Shown here: positions 7,371 through 17,720 of the stretch, in pieces | How the letters are laid out: every line of letters begins with the position of its first letter | How positions within the stretch are numbered: the first letter of the stretch is position 1 | Assembly (NCBI GenBank): GCA_030156615.1 | Contig: JASGME010000012.1 | Location: 1-35,266 of the forward strand | Direction of reading: 5' to 3' | Origin: Candidatus Woesearchaeota archaeon | Lineage (GTDB): Archaea > Nanobdellota > Nanobdellia > Woesearchaeales > UBA119 | Length of the DNA stretch: 35,266 nt | Translations under genes and position numbers: made by a program | Notes under the pieces: generated by a model | Databases searched by the model: none | Told to the model about the DNA's origin: nothing | Seen by the model: the letters and a program-made list of their open reading frames with translations, nothing else

Positions 7371-8465
7371 TTATTTCTCCCTAATCTCTACAATGTCCAT
7401 ATCTTCAAGACGATGATTTAGGCTTTGTCTTTGACCAGGAAACTTGGCACTTGTTCCCCAAACCCTTGCAAATCTAAAATTCTTTGTCATATCTCTGTGA
7501 ATCTTCTCGCATAGATCTTGTATAATGCTTCCTTTTTTCAATATCATTGGTTCTTCTAAATCAGGATCTTTTCCATATTCTTTTAAAAAAACTCTAATTA
7601 AATCAAGCCTCTCAAATATAATCTTTTTTAATGTTTCTATATTTGTGTTGTTCTTTGCTGAAATGCATACGTCTGGCTTTATTAATTCCTTTACCTCATT
7701 AAGTTTTTCATCACTTACTAAATCAATCTTTGTTATTATCTTTATTCCATGCATGTATTTTCTATTTCCTTCAATAATATCAATTAAATCATCAATATCA
7801 ATATCTTCGTGAATTGTTACCTCACAATTATTATATTTAAACTCCTTAAGAATACCTTTTATAGTTTTTGGTTGGATCTTCTTAAGCTTTACAGTTGAGC
7901 GGATTACTATTCCTCCATTCTTTGTTTTCGTTATCTTAACAAAAGGCCTATGCTGATTTATCCTAATTCCTGCGTTCCAAAGTTCCTTCTTTATTGCTTC
8001 ATATTCCTCTGGCTTATTAACATCTACGAGTATTAAAGCAAGATCTGCTCCTCTTACGCATGATAGGACTTCCCTTCCGCGGCCTCTTCCAGATGCAGCT
8101 CCTTCTACAATTCCTGGCAAATCAAGAATTTGGATTTTAGCATTGTTATATTCAAGTATGCCCGGAACAACACTAACTGTTGTAAATGCATATTCAGCAG
8201 TTTCTGAGTTTGCCTTTGTAAGTGCATTTAAAAGCGTAGATTTTCCAGAAGAAGGAAATCCGAATAAAACAACAGTTGCATCTCCGCTTCTTTTTACTGA
8301 ATAACCTTCGTGTTCAGAGGATTTGCTGCTCCTAGCGATTTCCTTATCTTCAAGTTTTGCTATTCTTGCTCTTAAAAGCCCAATATGACCTTCTGTTCTT
8401 TTATTACGCTTTGTTTCAGCTAGTTCCTCTTTCAGCTTTTTTATCTCTGTAGCATAGTCAACCAT
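7371..8465 (-). CDS. drg: DRG-family Obg-like GTPase with TGS domain
   Basis: This developmentally-regulated-GTP-binding-protein relative is a translation-associated P-loop GTPase found across archaea and eukaryotes. A basic coiled-coil N-terminus (1-~60) is followed by G1 GFPSSGKS (69-76), the effector region EYAFTTVSVVPG, G3 DLPG, the GRGRGRE loop, G4 TKID and G5 SAKN. The C-terminal TGS domain ends in RVWGTSAKFPGQRQSLNHRLED. The 364-aa length is typical. It heads the drg-pheS-pheT cluster. A TATA box at 8485-8495 and absence of an SD indicate a leaderless start at ATG 8465. Confidence 0.95.
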   Translation of the reverse strand: MVDYATEIKKLKEELAETKRNKRTEGHIGLLRARIAKLEDKEIARSSKSSEHEGYSVKRSGDATVVLFGFPSSGKSTLLNALTKANSETAEYAFTTVSVVPGILEYNNAKIQILDLPGIVEGAASGRGRGREVLSCVRGADLALILVDVNKPEEYEAIKKELWNAGIRINQHRPFVKITKTKNGGIVIRSTVKLKKIQPKTIKGILKEFKYNNCEVTIHEDIDIDDLIDIIEGNRKYMHGIKIITKIDLVSDEKLNEVKELIKPDVCISAKNNTNIETLKKIIFERLDLIRVFLKEYGKDPDLEEPMILKKGSIIQDLCEKIHRDMTKNFRFARVWGTSAKFPGQRQSLNHRLEDMDIVEIREK

Positions 8466-8484
8466 ACGAATGATTAATCAATTG

Positions 8485-8495
8485 TTTTTATAAAG
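8485..8495 (-). promoter_or_regulatory. TATA box of drg
   Basis: The minus strand reads CTTTATAAAAA, centred about 25 nt before the drg ATG. Between box and start lies the perfect palindrome TGATTAATCA (8471-8480). Confidence 0.55.
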
Positions 8496-8588
8496 ATTGT
8501 CTATGTTTTTTATCTTATTTCTACATATTATTCTTTTGCTTAGTTTCATCTGTTTTTAGTGAGATAATTATATTCAATAAAAGAAAAA

Positions 8589-8652
8589 TTTAAATATTGC
8601 TTGTTCTTCCAATTTGTTGATTTTAAAGCAACTTAGTTTATTTAAGATATAC
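8589..8652 (+). promoter_or_regulatory. Probable groES-groEL promoter region
   Basis: Two A/T boxes precede groES: TTTAAATATT at 8589-8598 and TTTAAGATATAC at 8641-8652. The first would leave a leader of about 90 nt and the second about 40 nt. Unlike most single genes here, groES has an SD. I found no CIRCE-type inverted repeat, so bacterial HrcA-style control is not supported. The 247 bp between drg and groES is a divergent control region with no gene. Confidence 0.4.
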
Positions 8653-8712
8653 AAAGACAGATTAAATTAACAATATCATTGATCTGATGAAGAATTTTGT
8701 GAGGTGATAAAG

Positions 8713-8997
8713 ATGAAAATAAGGATTTTAGGACCAAGGGTTCTGTTGAAACCAACTAAAAAGGAAGAGAAGACAAAAGGAGGGCTCCTTATTCCTGATT
8801 CTGCAAAAGATGATAATAAGGAAGGAGAAGTTATTGAGGTAGGATCTTACGACATTAAGGATAAGGAAATGCCTGTAAAGAAAGGAGACAAAGTGATATA
8901 TTCAGGTTTTTCTAATAATAAGATAAACATTGATGGCGAAGATTACTATGTGGTTGATGTGAAAGATATTTTGGCAGTAGTTGAGGAGAGGAGGTGA
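8713..8997 (+). CDS. groES: Co-chaperonin GroES (Hsp10)
   Basis: This 94-residue protein forms the lid of the GroEL cage. It starts with [14 protein letters not shown] and carries the mobile loop region ([16 protein letters not shown], about 17-32), followed by the GEVIEVG strand and the [11 protein letters not shown]...[11 protein letters not shown] beta-barrel end. All are standard for bacterial Hsp10. The frame also offers an upstream GTG, but ATG 8713 sits 5 nt after a strong SD (GAGGTGA, 8701-8707) and gives the conserved N-terminus. It precedes groEL by 5 bp, the usual groESL order. Group I chaperonins are scarce in archaea and usually acquired from bacteria. Confidence 0.96.
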   Translation: MKIRILGPRVLLKPTKKEEKTKGGLLIPDSAKDDNKEGEVIEVGSYDIKDKEMPVKKGDKVIYSGFSNNKINIDGEDYYVVDVKDILAVVEERR

Positions 8998-9002
8998 AGA
9001 AA

Positions 9003-10625
<1,623 letters not shown>

Positions 10626-10626
10626 G

Positions 10627-10668
10627 AATTTTTTAAGTTTTTTTAATTCTTTTTTATTTTTTTCTTTA
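10627..10668 (+). terminator. T-rich terminator after groEL
   Basis: Directly after the groEL stop the plus strand has several T runs in a row (TTTTTTAAG, TTTTTTTAATTC, TTTTTTATTTTTTT). This is the usual oligo-T signal for archaeal RNA polymerase. It lies between convergent genes. Confidence 0.55.
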
Positions 10669-11031
10669 TTCTTTATCAATCTTTGATTTTATTACTTTTT
10701 TATTATTTTTCTTAAGTTCTTCGTCTTGAATATATTCACAGCCAAATATGATTGCATCCTTTGCCTTTTGTAATTCTTTGCCTAAATAGCATAAATGTTG
10801 CTTATTATCAATGTTAATCTCTTTTATTATCGTTTTATATAACTTTTCAACATCTTTTCCTCTAAATATATGCGTAATTTCATATTCATAATTGCAGAAT
10901 CCTACCTCTATCTCTTTCTTTTTCTGAATAACTCTTATCAAGAAAAATCCTTTGTCATCCAAATTACATCTGATATTTCTTTCATTGATTTCTTTAGCAT
11001 CCTTTCTTATGTTTATCCTTTTAATTTTCAT
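10666..11031 (-). CDS. Small DUF4346-like protein
   Basis: This 121-residue protein has the segment HLCYLGKELQKAKDAIIFGCEYIQDEEL at about 79-106. That resembles the conserved core of DUF4346, a domain of unknown function also seen attached to methyltransferase-like and thymidylate-synthase-like archaeal proteins. The assignment rests on pattern memory of LGxELxKAxxAxxxGxxYxQD. The N-terminal half holds beta-strand-like repeats (FFLIRVIQKKKEIEVGFCNYEYEI). A TATA-like TTTTTTAAATAA lies ~26 bp before the ATG with no SD, so it is a monocistronic leaderless gene. Function is unknown; it is convergent with groEL. Confidence 0.65.
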   Translation of the reverse strand: MKIKRINIRKDAKEINERNIRCNLDDKGFFLIRVIQKKKEIEVGFCNYEYEITHIFRGKDVEKLYKTIIKEINIDNKQHLCYLGKELQKAKDAIIFGCEYIQDEELKKNNKKVIKSKIDKE

Positions 11032-11137
11032 TTAAATAAGGAATAATTGTTTATTTAAAAAAGATTCTTTTATTGCATTTAAAAAAGCGTGTTTTAGTAA
11101 CTAAAAGGTTAAATAGTATTGATTGCAAATAAAAACT

Positions 11138-11761
11138 ATGGGCATTGAAGACTATATTGAAAGGTTTGAAACAGACGCAAATCTGGAAGAAAAACTGGAA
11201 CATGTCAAATCAGTTTATGTACACTGGAGAGATTTCATCAGAAACAAAGAAAACTATAAGATAAAAGAAGGAATGAAAAACTATGAAGAGTTAAAAGGTA
11301 AAGAAGAATATAATGAATCTTTATATCATGCATCAACCTATTTTCTTGAGAATCTTGTTTCTGATTTCGGTGATTATGTAAAAATCTTGAATGAATGCGA
11401 AGAACTAATGAATATCTATAAGTTTAGGTCAATAGATGAAGATGATTATAAATCGAAGGTTAAAGGCATTGATTCAAGGAGAAGAGCTGTTCATAGTTCA
11501 ATAATTCATAAAATAGGTATCATTAACAGACTTCTTGCTTCTGATTTAGGACTTCATGATAAAATAATTAACAATGATCCTAAGAATCCTTATGTTGGAA
11601 TCTATCCTAATAGTCCGGAGCATCTCTATAAAAATCCTAAAAAAGATATAGAGATAGGCATAACGCAGGATCTTGAAAAGAAGGATTACGCAGGATATAG
11701 AGCAGAAACATCAGATACTCTAGTGAATCTAGCTTATGTAATAGCGAAGATGAGTATATGA
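11138..11761 (+). CDS. Hypothetical helical protein, 207 aa
   Basis: I do not recognise this family. The protein is mostly charged and helical (IERFETDANLEEKLEHVKS, YKSKVKGIDSRRRAVHSSI) with no signal peptide, membrane helix or catalytic motif I can name. The first ATG, 11138, is preferred over an upstream TTG in frame. GGTTAAATAGTA at about 11107-11118 gives a TATA box at the correct distance for leaderless transcription. It is divergent from the DUF4346-like gene and precedes taw1 by 100 bp with separate promoters, so no operon link is implied. Confidence 0.65.
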   Translation: MGIEDYIERFETDANLEEKLEHVKSVYVHWRDFIRNKENYKIKEGMKNYEELKGKEEYNESLYHASTYFLENLVSDFGDYVKILNECEELMNIYKFRSIDEDDYKSKVKGIDSRRRAVHSSIIHKIGIINRLLASDLGLHDKIINNDPKNPYVGIYPNSPEHLYKNPKKDIEIGITQDLEKKDYAGYRAETSDTLVNLAYVIAKMSI

Positions 11762-11833
11762 CTTCCACAGGAAACAAAGGGGTGTATCCTAGTATATCTT
11801 TCTGTATCTTTGTATTGCTTTCAAAACAGAATT

Positions 11834-11844
11834 TTTTATATATT
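11834..11844 (+). promoter_or_regulatory. TATA box of taw1
   Basis: TTTTATATATT is centred 26 bp before ATG 11865. No SD is visible, suggesting a leaderless transcript. Confidence 0.6.
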
Positions 11845-11864
11845 TCTATTTTTTTCTATTCAGA

Positions 11865-12818
11865 ATGGACGAGGGAGTTAGAAGGCTTTTGGAAAGACAG
11901 CAATATGGATTTGCTGGGGAGCACACAGCTGTAAAGATCTGCACATGGACTAAGAAATCTCTAAGAGATGAAGGTGTTTGCTACAAGGAGAAATTCTATG
12001 GCATAAAATCACACAGATGTTGTCAGATGTCACCAGCAGTTAATTATTGTCAGAATTCATGTGTATTCTGCTGGAGAGATTTGCGGGATACAGAAGGTTT
12101 TAAAATGATTCGTGCAGAGGAAGCAGATTCTCCTGAAGAAGTTATTGATAATTCAATAATAGCACAGAGGAAACTCCTGACAGGGTTTGGAGGTAATCCA
12201 AAAACCAACATGGAAAAATTTAAGGAAGCCCAAAATCCAAATCAGTTTGCCATATCTTTGACAGGTGAGCCAACCCTCTACCCTTATTTGTCGGAACTAA
12301 TCTCTTTGTTACATAAGAGAGGTAATACATCTTTTCTTGTAACAAATGGTCAGTCGCCGGATGTCTTAAAAAGGATAGAGCCACCAACACAACTTTATAT
12401 TTCTTTAGATGCTCCGGATAAGGATACCTTATTCAAAACAGATAGACCAAAAATGAAAGATGCATGGGACCGTTTAATGGGCTCTTTGGAGGCTATGCGC
12501 TCCCTTTCAAATAAAACACGAACAGTCATAAGAATTACTCTTGTAAAAGGTTATAATAATATCGCTCCAGAAGAATATGCAAAATTAATTGAATTCGCGA
12601 GGCCTCATTTCGTTGAAGTAAAAGGATATATGTTTGTAGGTGCTTCAAGACAAAGATTAAGTCTTAGCAATATGCCTTATCATACTGAGGTAAGGGCTTT
12701 TGTAAAAGAAATATCAAAACATTGCAATTATGTTCCTATTGATGAACAAAAAGAATCAAGGGTTGTCCTTTTAGGAGAATCTGCTCCAAGGGTTAGTCAA
12801 AAAATCAACTTAAATTAA
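11865..12818 (+). CDS. taw1: tRNA 4-demethylwyosine synthase Taw1/TYW1 (radical SAM)
   Basis: This enzyme uses pyruvate and SAM to convert N1-methylguanosine-37 of tRNA-Phe into 4-demethylwyosine, the tricyclic step of wyosine synthesis. The radical SAM motif is C62-x3-C66-x2-C69 (YCQNSCVFCW). C26, C39 and C52 match the positions known in archaeal Taw1 to bind the second [4Fe-4S] cluster that activates pyruvate. SLTGEPTLYPYL and TNGQSP fit the SAM barrel. At 317 aa it is the archaeal single-domain form without the flavodoxin domain of eukaryotic TYW1. It is transcribed alone and is convergent with aCPSF1. Confidence 0.96.
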   Translation: MDEGVRRLLERQQYGFAGEHTAVKICTWTKKSLRDEGVCYKEKFYGIKSHRCCQMSPAVNYCQNSCVFCWRDLRDTEGFKMIRAEEADSPEEVIDNSIIAQRKLLTGFGGNPKTNMEKFKEAQNPNQFAISLTGEPTLYPYLSELISLLHKRGNTSFLVTNGQSPDVLKRIEPPTQLYISLDAPDKDTLFKTDRPKMKDAWDRLMGSLEAMRSLSNKTRTVIRITLVKGYNNIAPEEYAKLIEFARPHFVEVKGYMFVGASRQRLSLSNMPYHTEVRAFVKEISKHCNYVPIDEQKESRVVLLGESAPRVSQKINLN

Positions 12819-12828
12819 CTTCTTCTAT

Positions 12829-14748
12829 TTACTTAAATCTAATAACATCTAGATTGCGAGGTGCAAAAGTCTCCATTCTATATGCTTTATGGATTGAGCT
12901 TGCAAGATCAAGAATTCTAGAGTTTTCTCCATGAACTATTGCAACTTTTTGAGGTTTTGGTTTTATGTTCTTTAAATAGCTCATCAATTGCCTTCTATCA
13001 CTGTGTCCTGATAATCCATCTATAGTTTCAACTCTCATCTTTATCTCATATGTTTCAACAGTGTTGCCATTGATATTGTTGCTATTTGCAGAGAATCTAA
13101 TCTCTCTTTCTCCTGCCTGAATTCTTCTTCCTAAGCTGCCTTCCCCCTGATACGAAACAAAAATCATCATATTCTTTGAATTTTCACATAACCCCTTGAG
13201 ATATTCTACGCTAGGTCCTCCTACAAGCATTCCTGATGTAGCAAGAATTATGCACGGTTCTCCTTCATCAATTAATTGCCTTCTCTCCTTATTTGAGCCA
13301 ATCCTTTTGATACTCTTTGATAAGAAAGGATTTTCATCAAGACTAAATATCTTGTTTTTTAAAGATCTTCCCAAGAAATCAGGATATGTTGAATGGATTG
13401 CTGTAATGTCCCAGACTATTCCATCAACGTACATCATTATATCAGGAATGAGCCCTTTTTTAATCGCATCTTCAAGTATTACTAAAACCTCTTGTGCCCT
13501 TCCAGAACCAAGTACAGGAATAAGAACCTTCCCTCCTTCTTCTATTGTTTGCTTAACAAAGCTTATGAGAGAGTCATTTGCATCCTTCATAGAAGGCATT
13601 ATATTTTCCCTTCCTCCATATGTGCTTTCAATTATAAGGCTTTCAACCCTTGGAAATTTAGTTTCTGCAGGCTCAAGCAAAGAACTTGGACCAAATTTTA
13701 AGTCACCGGTATATACAATATTGTGAAGGCCGTTCCCGACATGAAGATGCACTATGGAACTTCCAAGAATATGACCTGCATTATACAAAGTAATCCGAAC
13801 ATCTGGCGTAATGTCCGTAACTTCGCCATAATCAAGAGTTATCGTATGCTTAACCATCTCTTTTATATTATCTGAGGTATACAAAGGCTCTTTCCCCTCA
13901 CTTCTCATTATCTTTACAAGATCAAGAGTAAGCAAGGCAGCAACATCGCGAGTTGGTTCTGTACAATACAATGGACCACGATAACCAAACTTGTATAAAT
14001 AAGGAATAAGACCACAATGATCAAGATGTGAATGCGTAAGTATTACAGCATCAAGCTCATTAGCATTGAATTCAGGAGCTTCTAAATGAGGATAGGCATT
14101 TGCATCATTGGTTACATCTATGCCACAATCAAGAAGTATTCTTGATTCAGGCGTTTGAAGAAATAAACAAGATCTGCCAACTTGCCTTGCTCCACCAAGG
14201 AAAGAAATTCTAACCCATTCGTTTTTTCTTCCTCTGATCCATCCATCGTATATACGATGACCAACCCTGTCAAGGAACTTTTTTCTGTATTCAGATTCAA
14301 CAAATAGAACATTTCTTATGCTTTCAATTATCTTTGATTTTATTGGAGGTTCTCTTCTAACAATAGGCACAAAAAATGTTCTTTGCTTAATCTCGTTTAA
14401 TAAACTTCCCTGTTTTCCTATAACTAGGCCCGGTTTTTCTGCTTCTAAAATAACTATACTTCTTGGAAGATCAAAGAGCAGTTCTTTTAATCCTGCTTCC
14501 TCCGGCACAATCTCCTTTATTATCCTTGTAGCTGTTTCTTCATCGAAGCAGAGCGAAGGATCAGGTCTCAACTCAACTCTCTTCTTGAATTCATCAACCA
14601 CTCTTTTAATATCTGAATAGCTCTCTTTAAGATATTCTTTGTCTCTCGTGTATAAGATGATATTAGCACCTTCAAACTTAGTATCGTTTATCTTGCCTGA
14701 GGGCAATCTTGATAATATCGCCTTAATTATATCGTTCTCATTTTTCAT
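12829..14748 (-). CDS. aCPSF1-type KH/metallo-beta-lactamase/beta-CASP ribonuclease
   Basis: This is an archaeal CPSF73 homologue, an RNase implicated in transcription termination and 3'-end formation. Two KH-like domains occupy about residues 1-150, with a GKQG loop in LVIGKQGSLL. The metallo-beta-lactamase core has the zinc motif HSHLDHCG (about 239-246), NAGHILGSS and TGDLKFG. The beta-CASP insert runs from IIESTYGG through GSGRAQEV to a late LSGHSDRRQL, and the protein ends in VHGENSRI. The 639-aa length is standard. I chose ATG 14748 over an in-frame GTG three codons upstream. It follows psmB by 41 bp on the same strand and may be co-transcribed. Confidence 0.95.
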   Translation of the reverse strand: MKNENDIIKAILSRLPSGKINDTKFEGANIILYTRDKEYLKESYSDIKRVVDEFKKRVELRPDPSLCFDEETATRIIKEIVPEEAGLKELLFDLPRSIVILEAEKPGLVIGKQGSLLNEIKQRTFFVPIVRREPPIKSKIIESIRNVLFVESEYRKKFLDRVGHRIYDGWIRGRKNEWVRISFLGGARQVGRSCLFLQTPESRILLDCGIDVTNDANAYPHLEAPEFNANELDAVILTHSHLDHCGLIPYLYKFGYRGPLYCTEPTRDVAALLTLDLVKIMRSEGKEPLYTSDNIKEMVKHTITLDYGEVTDITPDVRITLYNAGHILGSSIVHLHVGNGLHNIVYTGDLKFGPSSLLEPAETKFPRVESLIIESTYGGRENIMPSMKDANDSLISFVKQTIEEGGKVLIPVLGSGRAQEVLVILEDAIKKGLIPDIMMYVDGIVWDITAIHSTYPDFLGRSLKNKIFSLDENPFLSKSIKRIGSNKERRQLIDEGEPCIILATSGMLVGGPSVEYLKGLCENSKNMMIFVSYQGEGSLGRRIQAGEREIRFSANSNNINGNTVETYEIKMRVETIDGLSGHSDRRQLMSYLKNIKPKPQKVAIVHGENSRILDLASSIHKAYRMETFAPRNLDVIRFK

Positions 14749-14789
14749 TTTTTCCACATTAATTTAAGAAGTTTAGAATTAAAAAATAC

Positions 14790-15428
14790 TTATATGTCTA
14801 AGCTCAGTTCTTTATCTAACTTAGTCTCTATCCCTTTATCAGTGATAGTAACTATTTGAATCCCGTTTCCAGTAGCAATGTCTCTCTCCATTGCCGCTTT
14901 CAATGATTTCTTAACCAGTTCTATCCCCTCTTCTGAGCTAATCCCCTCTTTATACAATGTTTCTAAAACACCAAAAGCCATTACACTGCCGCTTCCAGAA
15001 GAAGTAAAATCTTTTACTTCACTGAGAGAACCATCGGGATATAAATCATAAAGATAGAATCCTGTATTATCCTTTCCAGCAATTAAGAAATGTGTTATGC
15101 TGGGCAATGCAGAAAAGTTCCTTATGTTATAATATACGATTGTAGCGAGAAGGTTTGCTGACTCCCTTAAACTTGGTTTTCTTCCCATCTGTAATTCAAG
15201 AAGCTTTAACTCAGCTTTAATCGTTTTAATTAGCAGTTGGGCATCAGAAACTGAACCGGCAATTGTTAACACTAAATTATCATTAATCTTATGGATTTTG
15301 TTTGCTCTTTTGTCAGCTATCAAATAATCAGCAGTAGCTCTCCTATCAGCACCTAAAACAATGCCATCATTGCATTTAACTCCGATTGTTGTTGTTCCAG
15401 TCTTCATTGAATATGTATCCTTATCCAT
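14790..15428 (-). CDS. psmB: 20S proteasome beta subunit
   Basis: This is the catalytic beta subunit of the archaeal 20S core. A short propeptide (MDKDTYSMKTG) is removed to expose the nucleophile threonine of TTTIGV. Counting from that Thr1, D17 (GADRRAT) and K33 (ANK) occupy the known catalytic positions, and SGSGS with a following acidic patch lies where expected. Two ATGs are in frame. AGGAG at 15438-15442 touches the upstream one (15437) but is 9 nt before 15428, which also gives the more usual propeptide length, so 15428 is chosen. A TATA-like box lies at 15485-15494. No alpha subunit is in the window; a PAC2-type chaperone relative lies further on. Confidence 0.96.
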   Translation of the reverse strand: MDKDTYSMKTGTTTIGVKCNDGIVLGADRRATADYLIADKRANKIHKINDNLVLTIAGSVSDAQLLIKTIKAELKLLELQMGRKPSLRESANLLATIVYYNIRNFSALPSITHFLIAGKDNTGFYLYDLYPDGSLSEVKDFTSSGSGSVMAFGVLETLYKEGISSEEGIELVKKSLKAAMERDIATGNGIQIVTITDKGIETKLDKELSLDI

Positions 15429-15484
15429 TTGACTCATCTCCTATCATATAGTTAGAATACGTTTTCTTTAGAAATTTGCTTGCG

Positions 15485-15494
15485 TATTTAAACC
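15485..15494 (-). promoter_or_regulatory. TATA box of psmB
   Basis: The minus strand reads GGTTTAAATA upstream of psmB. It would give a leader of roughly 30 nt that contains the AGGAG SD, unlike the leaderless genes nearby. Confidence 0.5.
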
Positions 15495-15561
15495 TTTTGG
15501 TTTTTACCATTGACACCATTTATACTTCTTTATATGAAATTTTATGCAAAGCATGTTAAAA

Positions 15562-15634
15562 AGCCTCCGGCGAGAATTGAACTCGCGACCTTTACCTTAC
15601 CAAGGTAACGCTCTGCCGGCTGAGCTACGGAGGC
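15562..15634 (-). tRNA. tRNA-Thr (anticodon GGT)
   Basis: On the minus strand the acceptor stem GCCTCCG pairs fully with CGGAGGC. The D stem GCTC/GAGC, anticodon stem TTACC/GGTAA and T stem GCGAG/CTCGC are all perfect. The loop TTGGTAA gives anticodon GGT. The discriminator is U, as usual for archaeal threonine tRNAs. CCA is not encoded, and no intron is present. Confidence 0.95.
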
Positions 15635-15785
15635 ATCATTTGTTTTCTTCTTTGCCCTTAACTTTTTGGTTGTATTAAAATTCTTTAAAAAGGTTTTCTT
15701 TTTACTCCTTTTTTCTTCATTTCACTGGACAAATTTCAAAGATATGGCCAATACCTTTTAATACTCTTTATTTTTTTTGATTAAT

Positions 15786-17663
15786 ATGGAATTTTTTCCC
15801 TATCCAAAAGAAAGAAAAGGTCAGGAGCTAATTATAGAATATCTTGAAAGAGTTTTGAAAGATAAAAATAACCTGCTGATAAATGCTCCAACAGGTATAG
15901 GAAAAACTGCAGCAGTCATAGCCCCCTCCTTAAATTATTCCATGAGCAACAAAAAGAAGTTGTTCTTCTTAACATCTAGGCAAACCCAGCATACTATCGC
16001 TATTTCAACAGTAAAAGCAATAGCAAAGAAAATTAAAAAAGATATAAAATGTGTAGATCTTAGCGGAAGACAATCCCTATGTCTTGTTGAGGGCATAGAA
16101 AAACTTTTTTCAAATGAGTTTGCCGAGTATTGTAGATATTCAAGAAAGAATGGCTCTTGTCTGTTCTATAAAAACACCATAAATCATGATGCTCTAACAA
16201 AGAAGGCAGAAGAAATCGCCAGAAGGGTTGAGAATGGAGAGCTATCTTCTAGTTTTGATGTCAAGGAGGCCTGCAGAAAATCAGAGCTATGTCCCTATGA
16301 AATATTGATGAGATTAGCACAAAACGCAGATATCGTGATTTCAGACTATTACTACTTCTTTAATCCTAAAATAAGAGTTGGCTTCCTGAATAATATGAAA
16401 ATAGAGTTGAAAGATTCTATTGTTATTGTTGATGAAGCGCACAACCTTCCTCAAAGAATCAGAGAAGTGATGAGCTCAAGATTAACGAGCAATATGACAA
16501 GAAGGGCAATAGAAGAAGCAAGGAAATACAAGTTTGAAGATTGCATTCCAGCATTAGCCGAGATTCAGGATTTTTTAATAGAAGAAGCTAGAGAAATTGG
16601 GAGCAATGAAGAGAAACTAATCAAAACAGAAAGGTTTATTGAAAGATTAAATCTCTTTATGCCCTATGATGACATAATAGAGCTCTTAGATGATGCAGGA
16701 GAATCAATAAGAACAAAAGCAAGGCATTCTTATATTGGCAGTATTGCAGATTTTCTTGAGATGTGGAAAGGAAATGATGAAGGATTCGCAAGAATAATCT
16801 CTATAGAACATAAAAAGTCCAATGAATCTATCTCATTGCAGTATAGATGCCTGGATCCAAGCATAGCCTCAAAAGAAATAGCAGATGAATCTCACTCATT
16901 AATTCTAATGTCAGCAACATTATTCCCTCCAGAGATGTATGCAAAGGTTTTAGGAATGGATAATGCAGAGATGCTAAGTCTGAAAAGCCCTTTCCCAAAG
17001 AAGAACAGGTTAAGCCTAATAGTTCCTAAGGCAACAACAAAGTATACAAAAAGAAGCGACGATGAGTTCAAGAAAATCGCATCAATCTTGCACGACATCT
17101 CTTCTTTTGTTAAAGGAAACATGGCTGTCTTCTTCCCTAGCTATTATATCTTAGAGAAGGTAAAAGGTTTCTTTGAGGCAATACAAAGCAATAAATCTGA
17201 CACAAATAAAAGAAAACTCATTCTTACAGAGTTTGGAGCAATGGGCAAATCCGACAAGAATAATCTCTTGGAGAGATTTAAAGAAAGCAAGGATAAAGGA
17301 GGCATCCTTTTTGGCGTTTTAGGAGGCTCTTTTGCAGAAGGCATAGATTTACCGGGCGAATATTTAAATTGCGTTGTTAATGTAGGAATTCCATTTCCCA
17401 AGCCAGATTTAGAAACAAAAGAATTAATTAATTACTATAACAAAAAATTTGGCAACGGCTTATTTTATGGCTACATCTTCCCAACAATGAACAAGCTTAT
17501 TCAGGCAGCAGGTAGATGCATAAGAACTGAGAATGATAAAGGCGTTATCATTTTTATTGATGAGCGTTTTATATGGCCCCAGTATATGAAATGTTTTCCG
17601 CCAGACTGGGATTTAGTGATTAGCAAAGATCTTAAAAAAGAGATAAAAGATTTCTTTTCGTAG
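15786..17663 (+). CDS. xpd: XPD/Rad3-family Fe-S DNA helicase
   Basis: This is a superfamily 2 5'-to-3' DNA helicase of the XPD/ERCC2/DinG type, linked to repair and genome maintenance. Walker A APTGIGKT lies at 34-41. An Fe-S cluster region follows, with C99, C116, C125 and C169 (the last in ELCPYE) as the best ligand set; C163 is a spare. Walker B is DEAH (IVDEAHNLP). Helicase domain 2 has GGSFAEGIDLPG and the QAAGRCIRTENDKG motif VI. ATG 15786 is chosen over a TTG three codons upstream. A TTTTAATACT box lies about 26 bp before it and there is no SD. The 625-aa length suits the family. Confidence 0.93.
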   Translation: MEFFPYPKERKGQELIIEYLERVLKDKNNLLINAPTGIGKTAAVIAPSLNYSMSNKKKLFFLTSRQTQHTIAISTVKAIAKKIKKDIKCVDLSGRQSLCLVEGIEKLFSNEFAEYCRYSRKNGSCLFYKNTINHDALTKKAEEIARRVENGELSSSFDVKEACRKSELCPYEILMRLAQNADIVISDYYYFFNPKIRVGFLNNMKIELKDSIVIVDEAHNLPQRIREVMSSRLTSNMTRRAIEEARKYKFEDCIPALAEIQDFLIEEAREIGSNEEKLIKTERFIERLNLFMPYDDIIELLDDAGESIRTKARHSYIGSIADFLEMWKGNDEGFARIISIEHKKSNESISLQYRCLDPSIASKEIADESHSLILMSATLFPPEMYAKVLGMDNAEMLSLKSPFPKKNRLSLIVPKATTKYTKRSDDEFKKIASILHDISSFVKGNMAVFFPSYYILEKVKGFFEAIQSNKSDTNKRKLILTEFGAMGKSDKNNLLERFKESKDKGGILFGVLGGSFAEGIDLPGEYLNCVVNVGIPFPKPDLETKELINYYNKKFGNGLFYGYIFPTMNKLIQAAGRCIRTENDKGVIIFIDERFIWPQYMKCFPPDWDLVISKDLKKEIKDFFS

Positions 17664-17720
17664 AATTTTCAAATCAATAAAGAACGATAGAAATAAAAAT
17701 TCTTTAAAATTCCAATTCTT

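Noticed and set aside
8496-8712. CIRCE-like heat-shock operator before groES
   Set aside because: I looked for the TTAGCACTC/GAGTGCTAA inverted repeat and did not find it.
13196-13726. 176-codon plus-strand open frame
   Set aside because: It is antisense to the conserved beta-CASP nuclease, and its serine/proline-rich composition is typical of a shadow frame.
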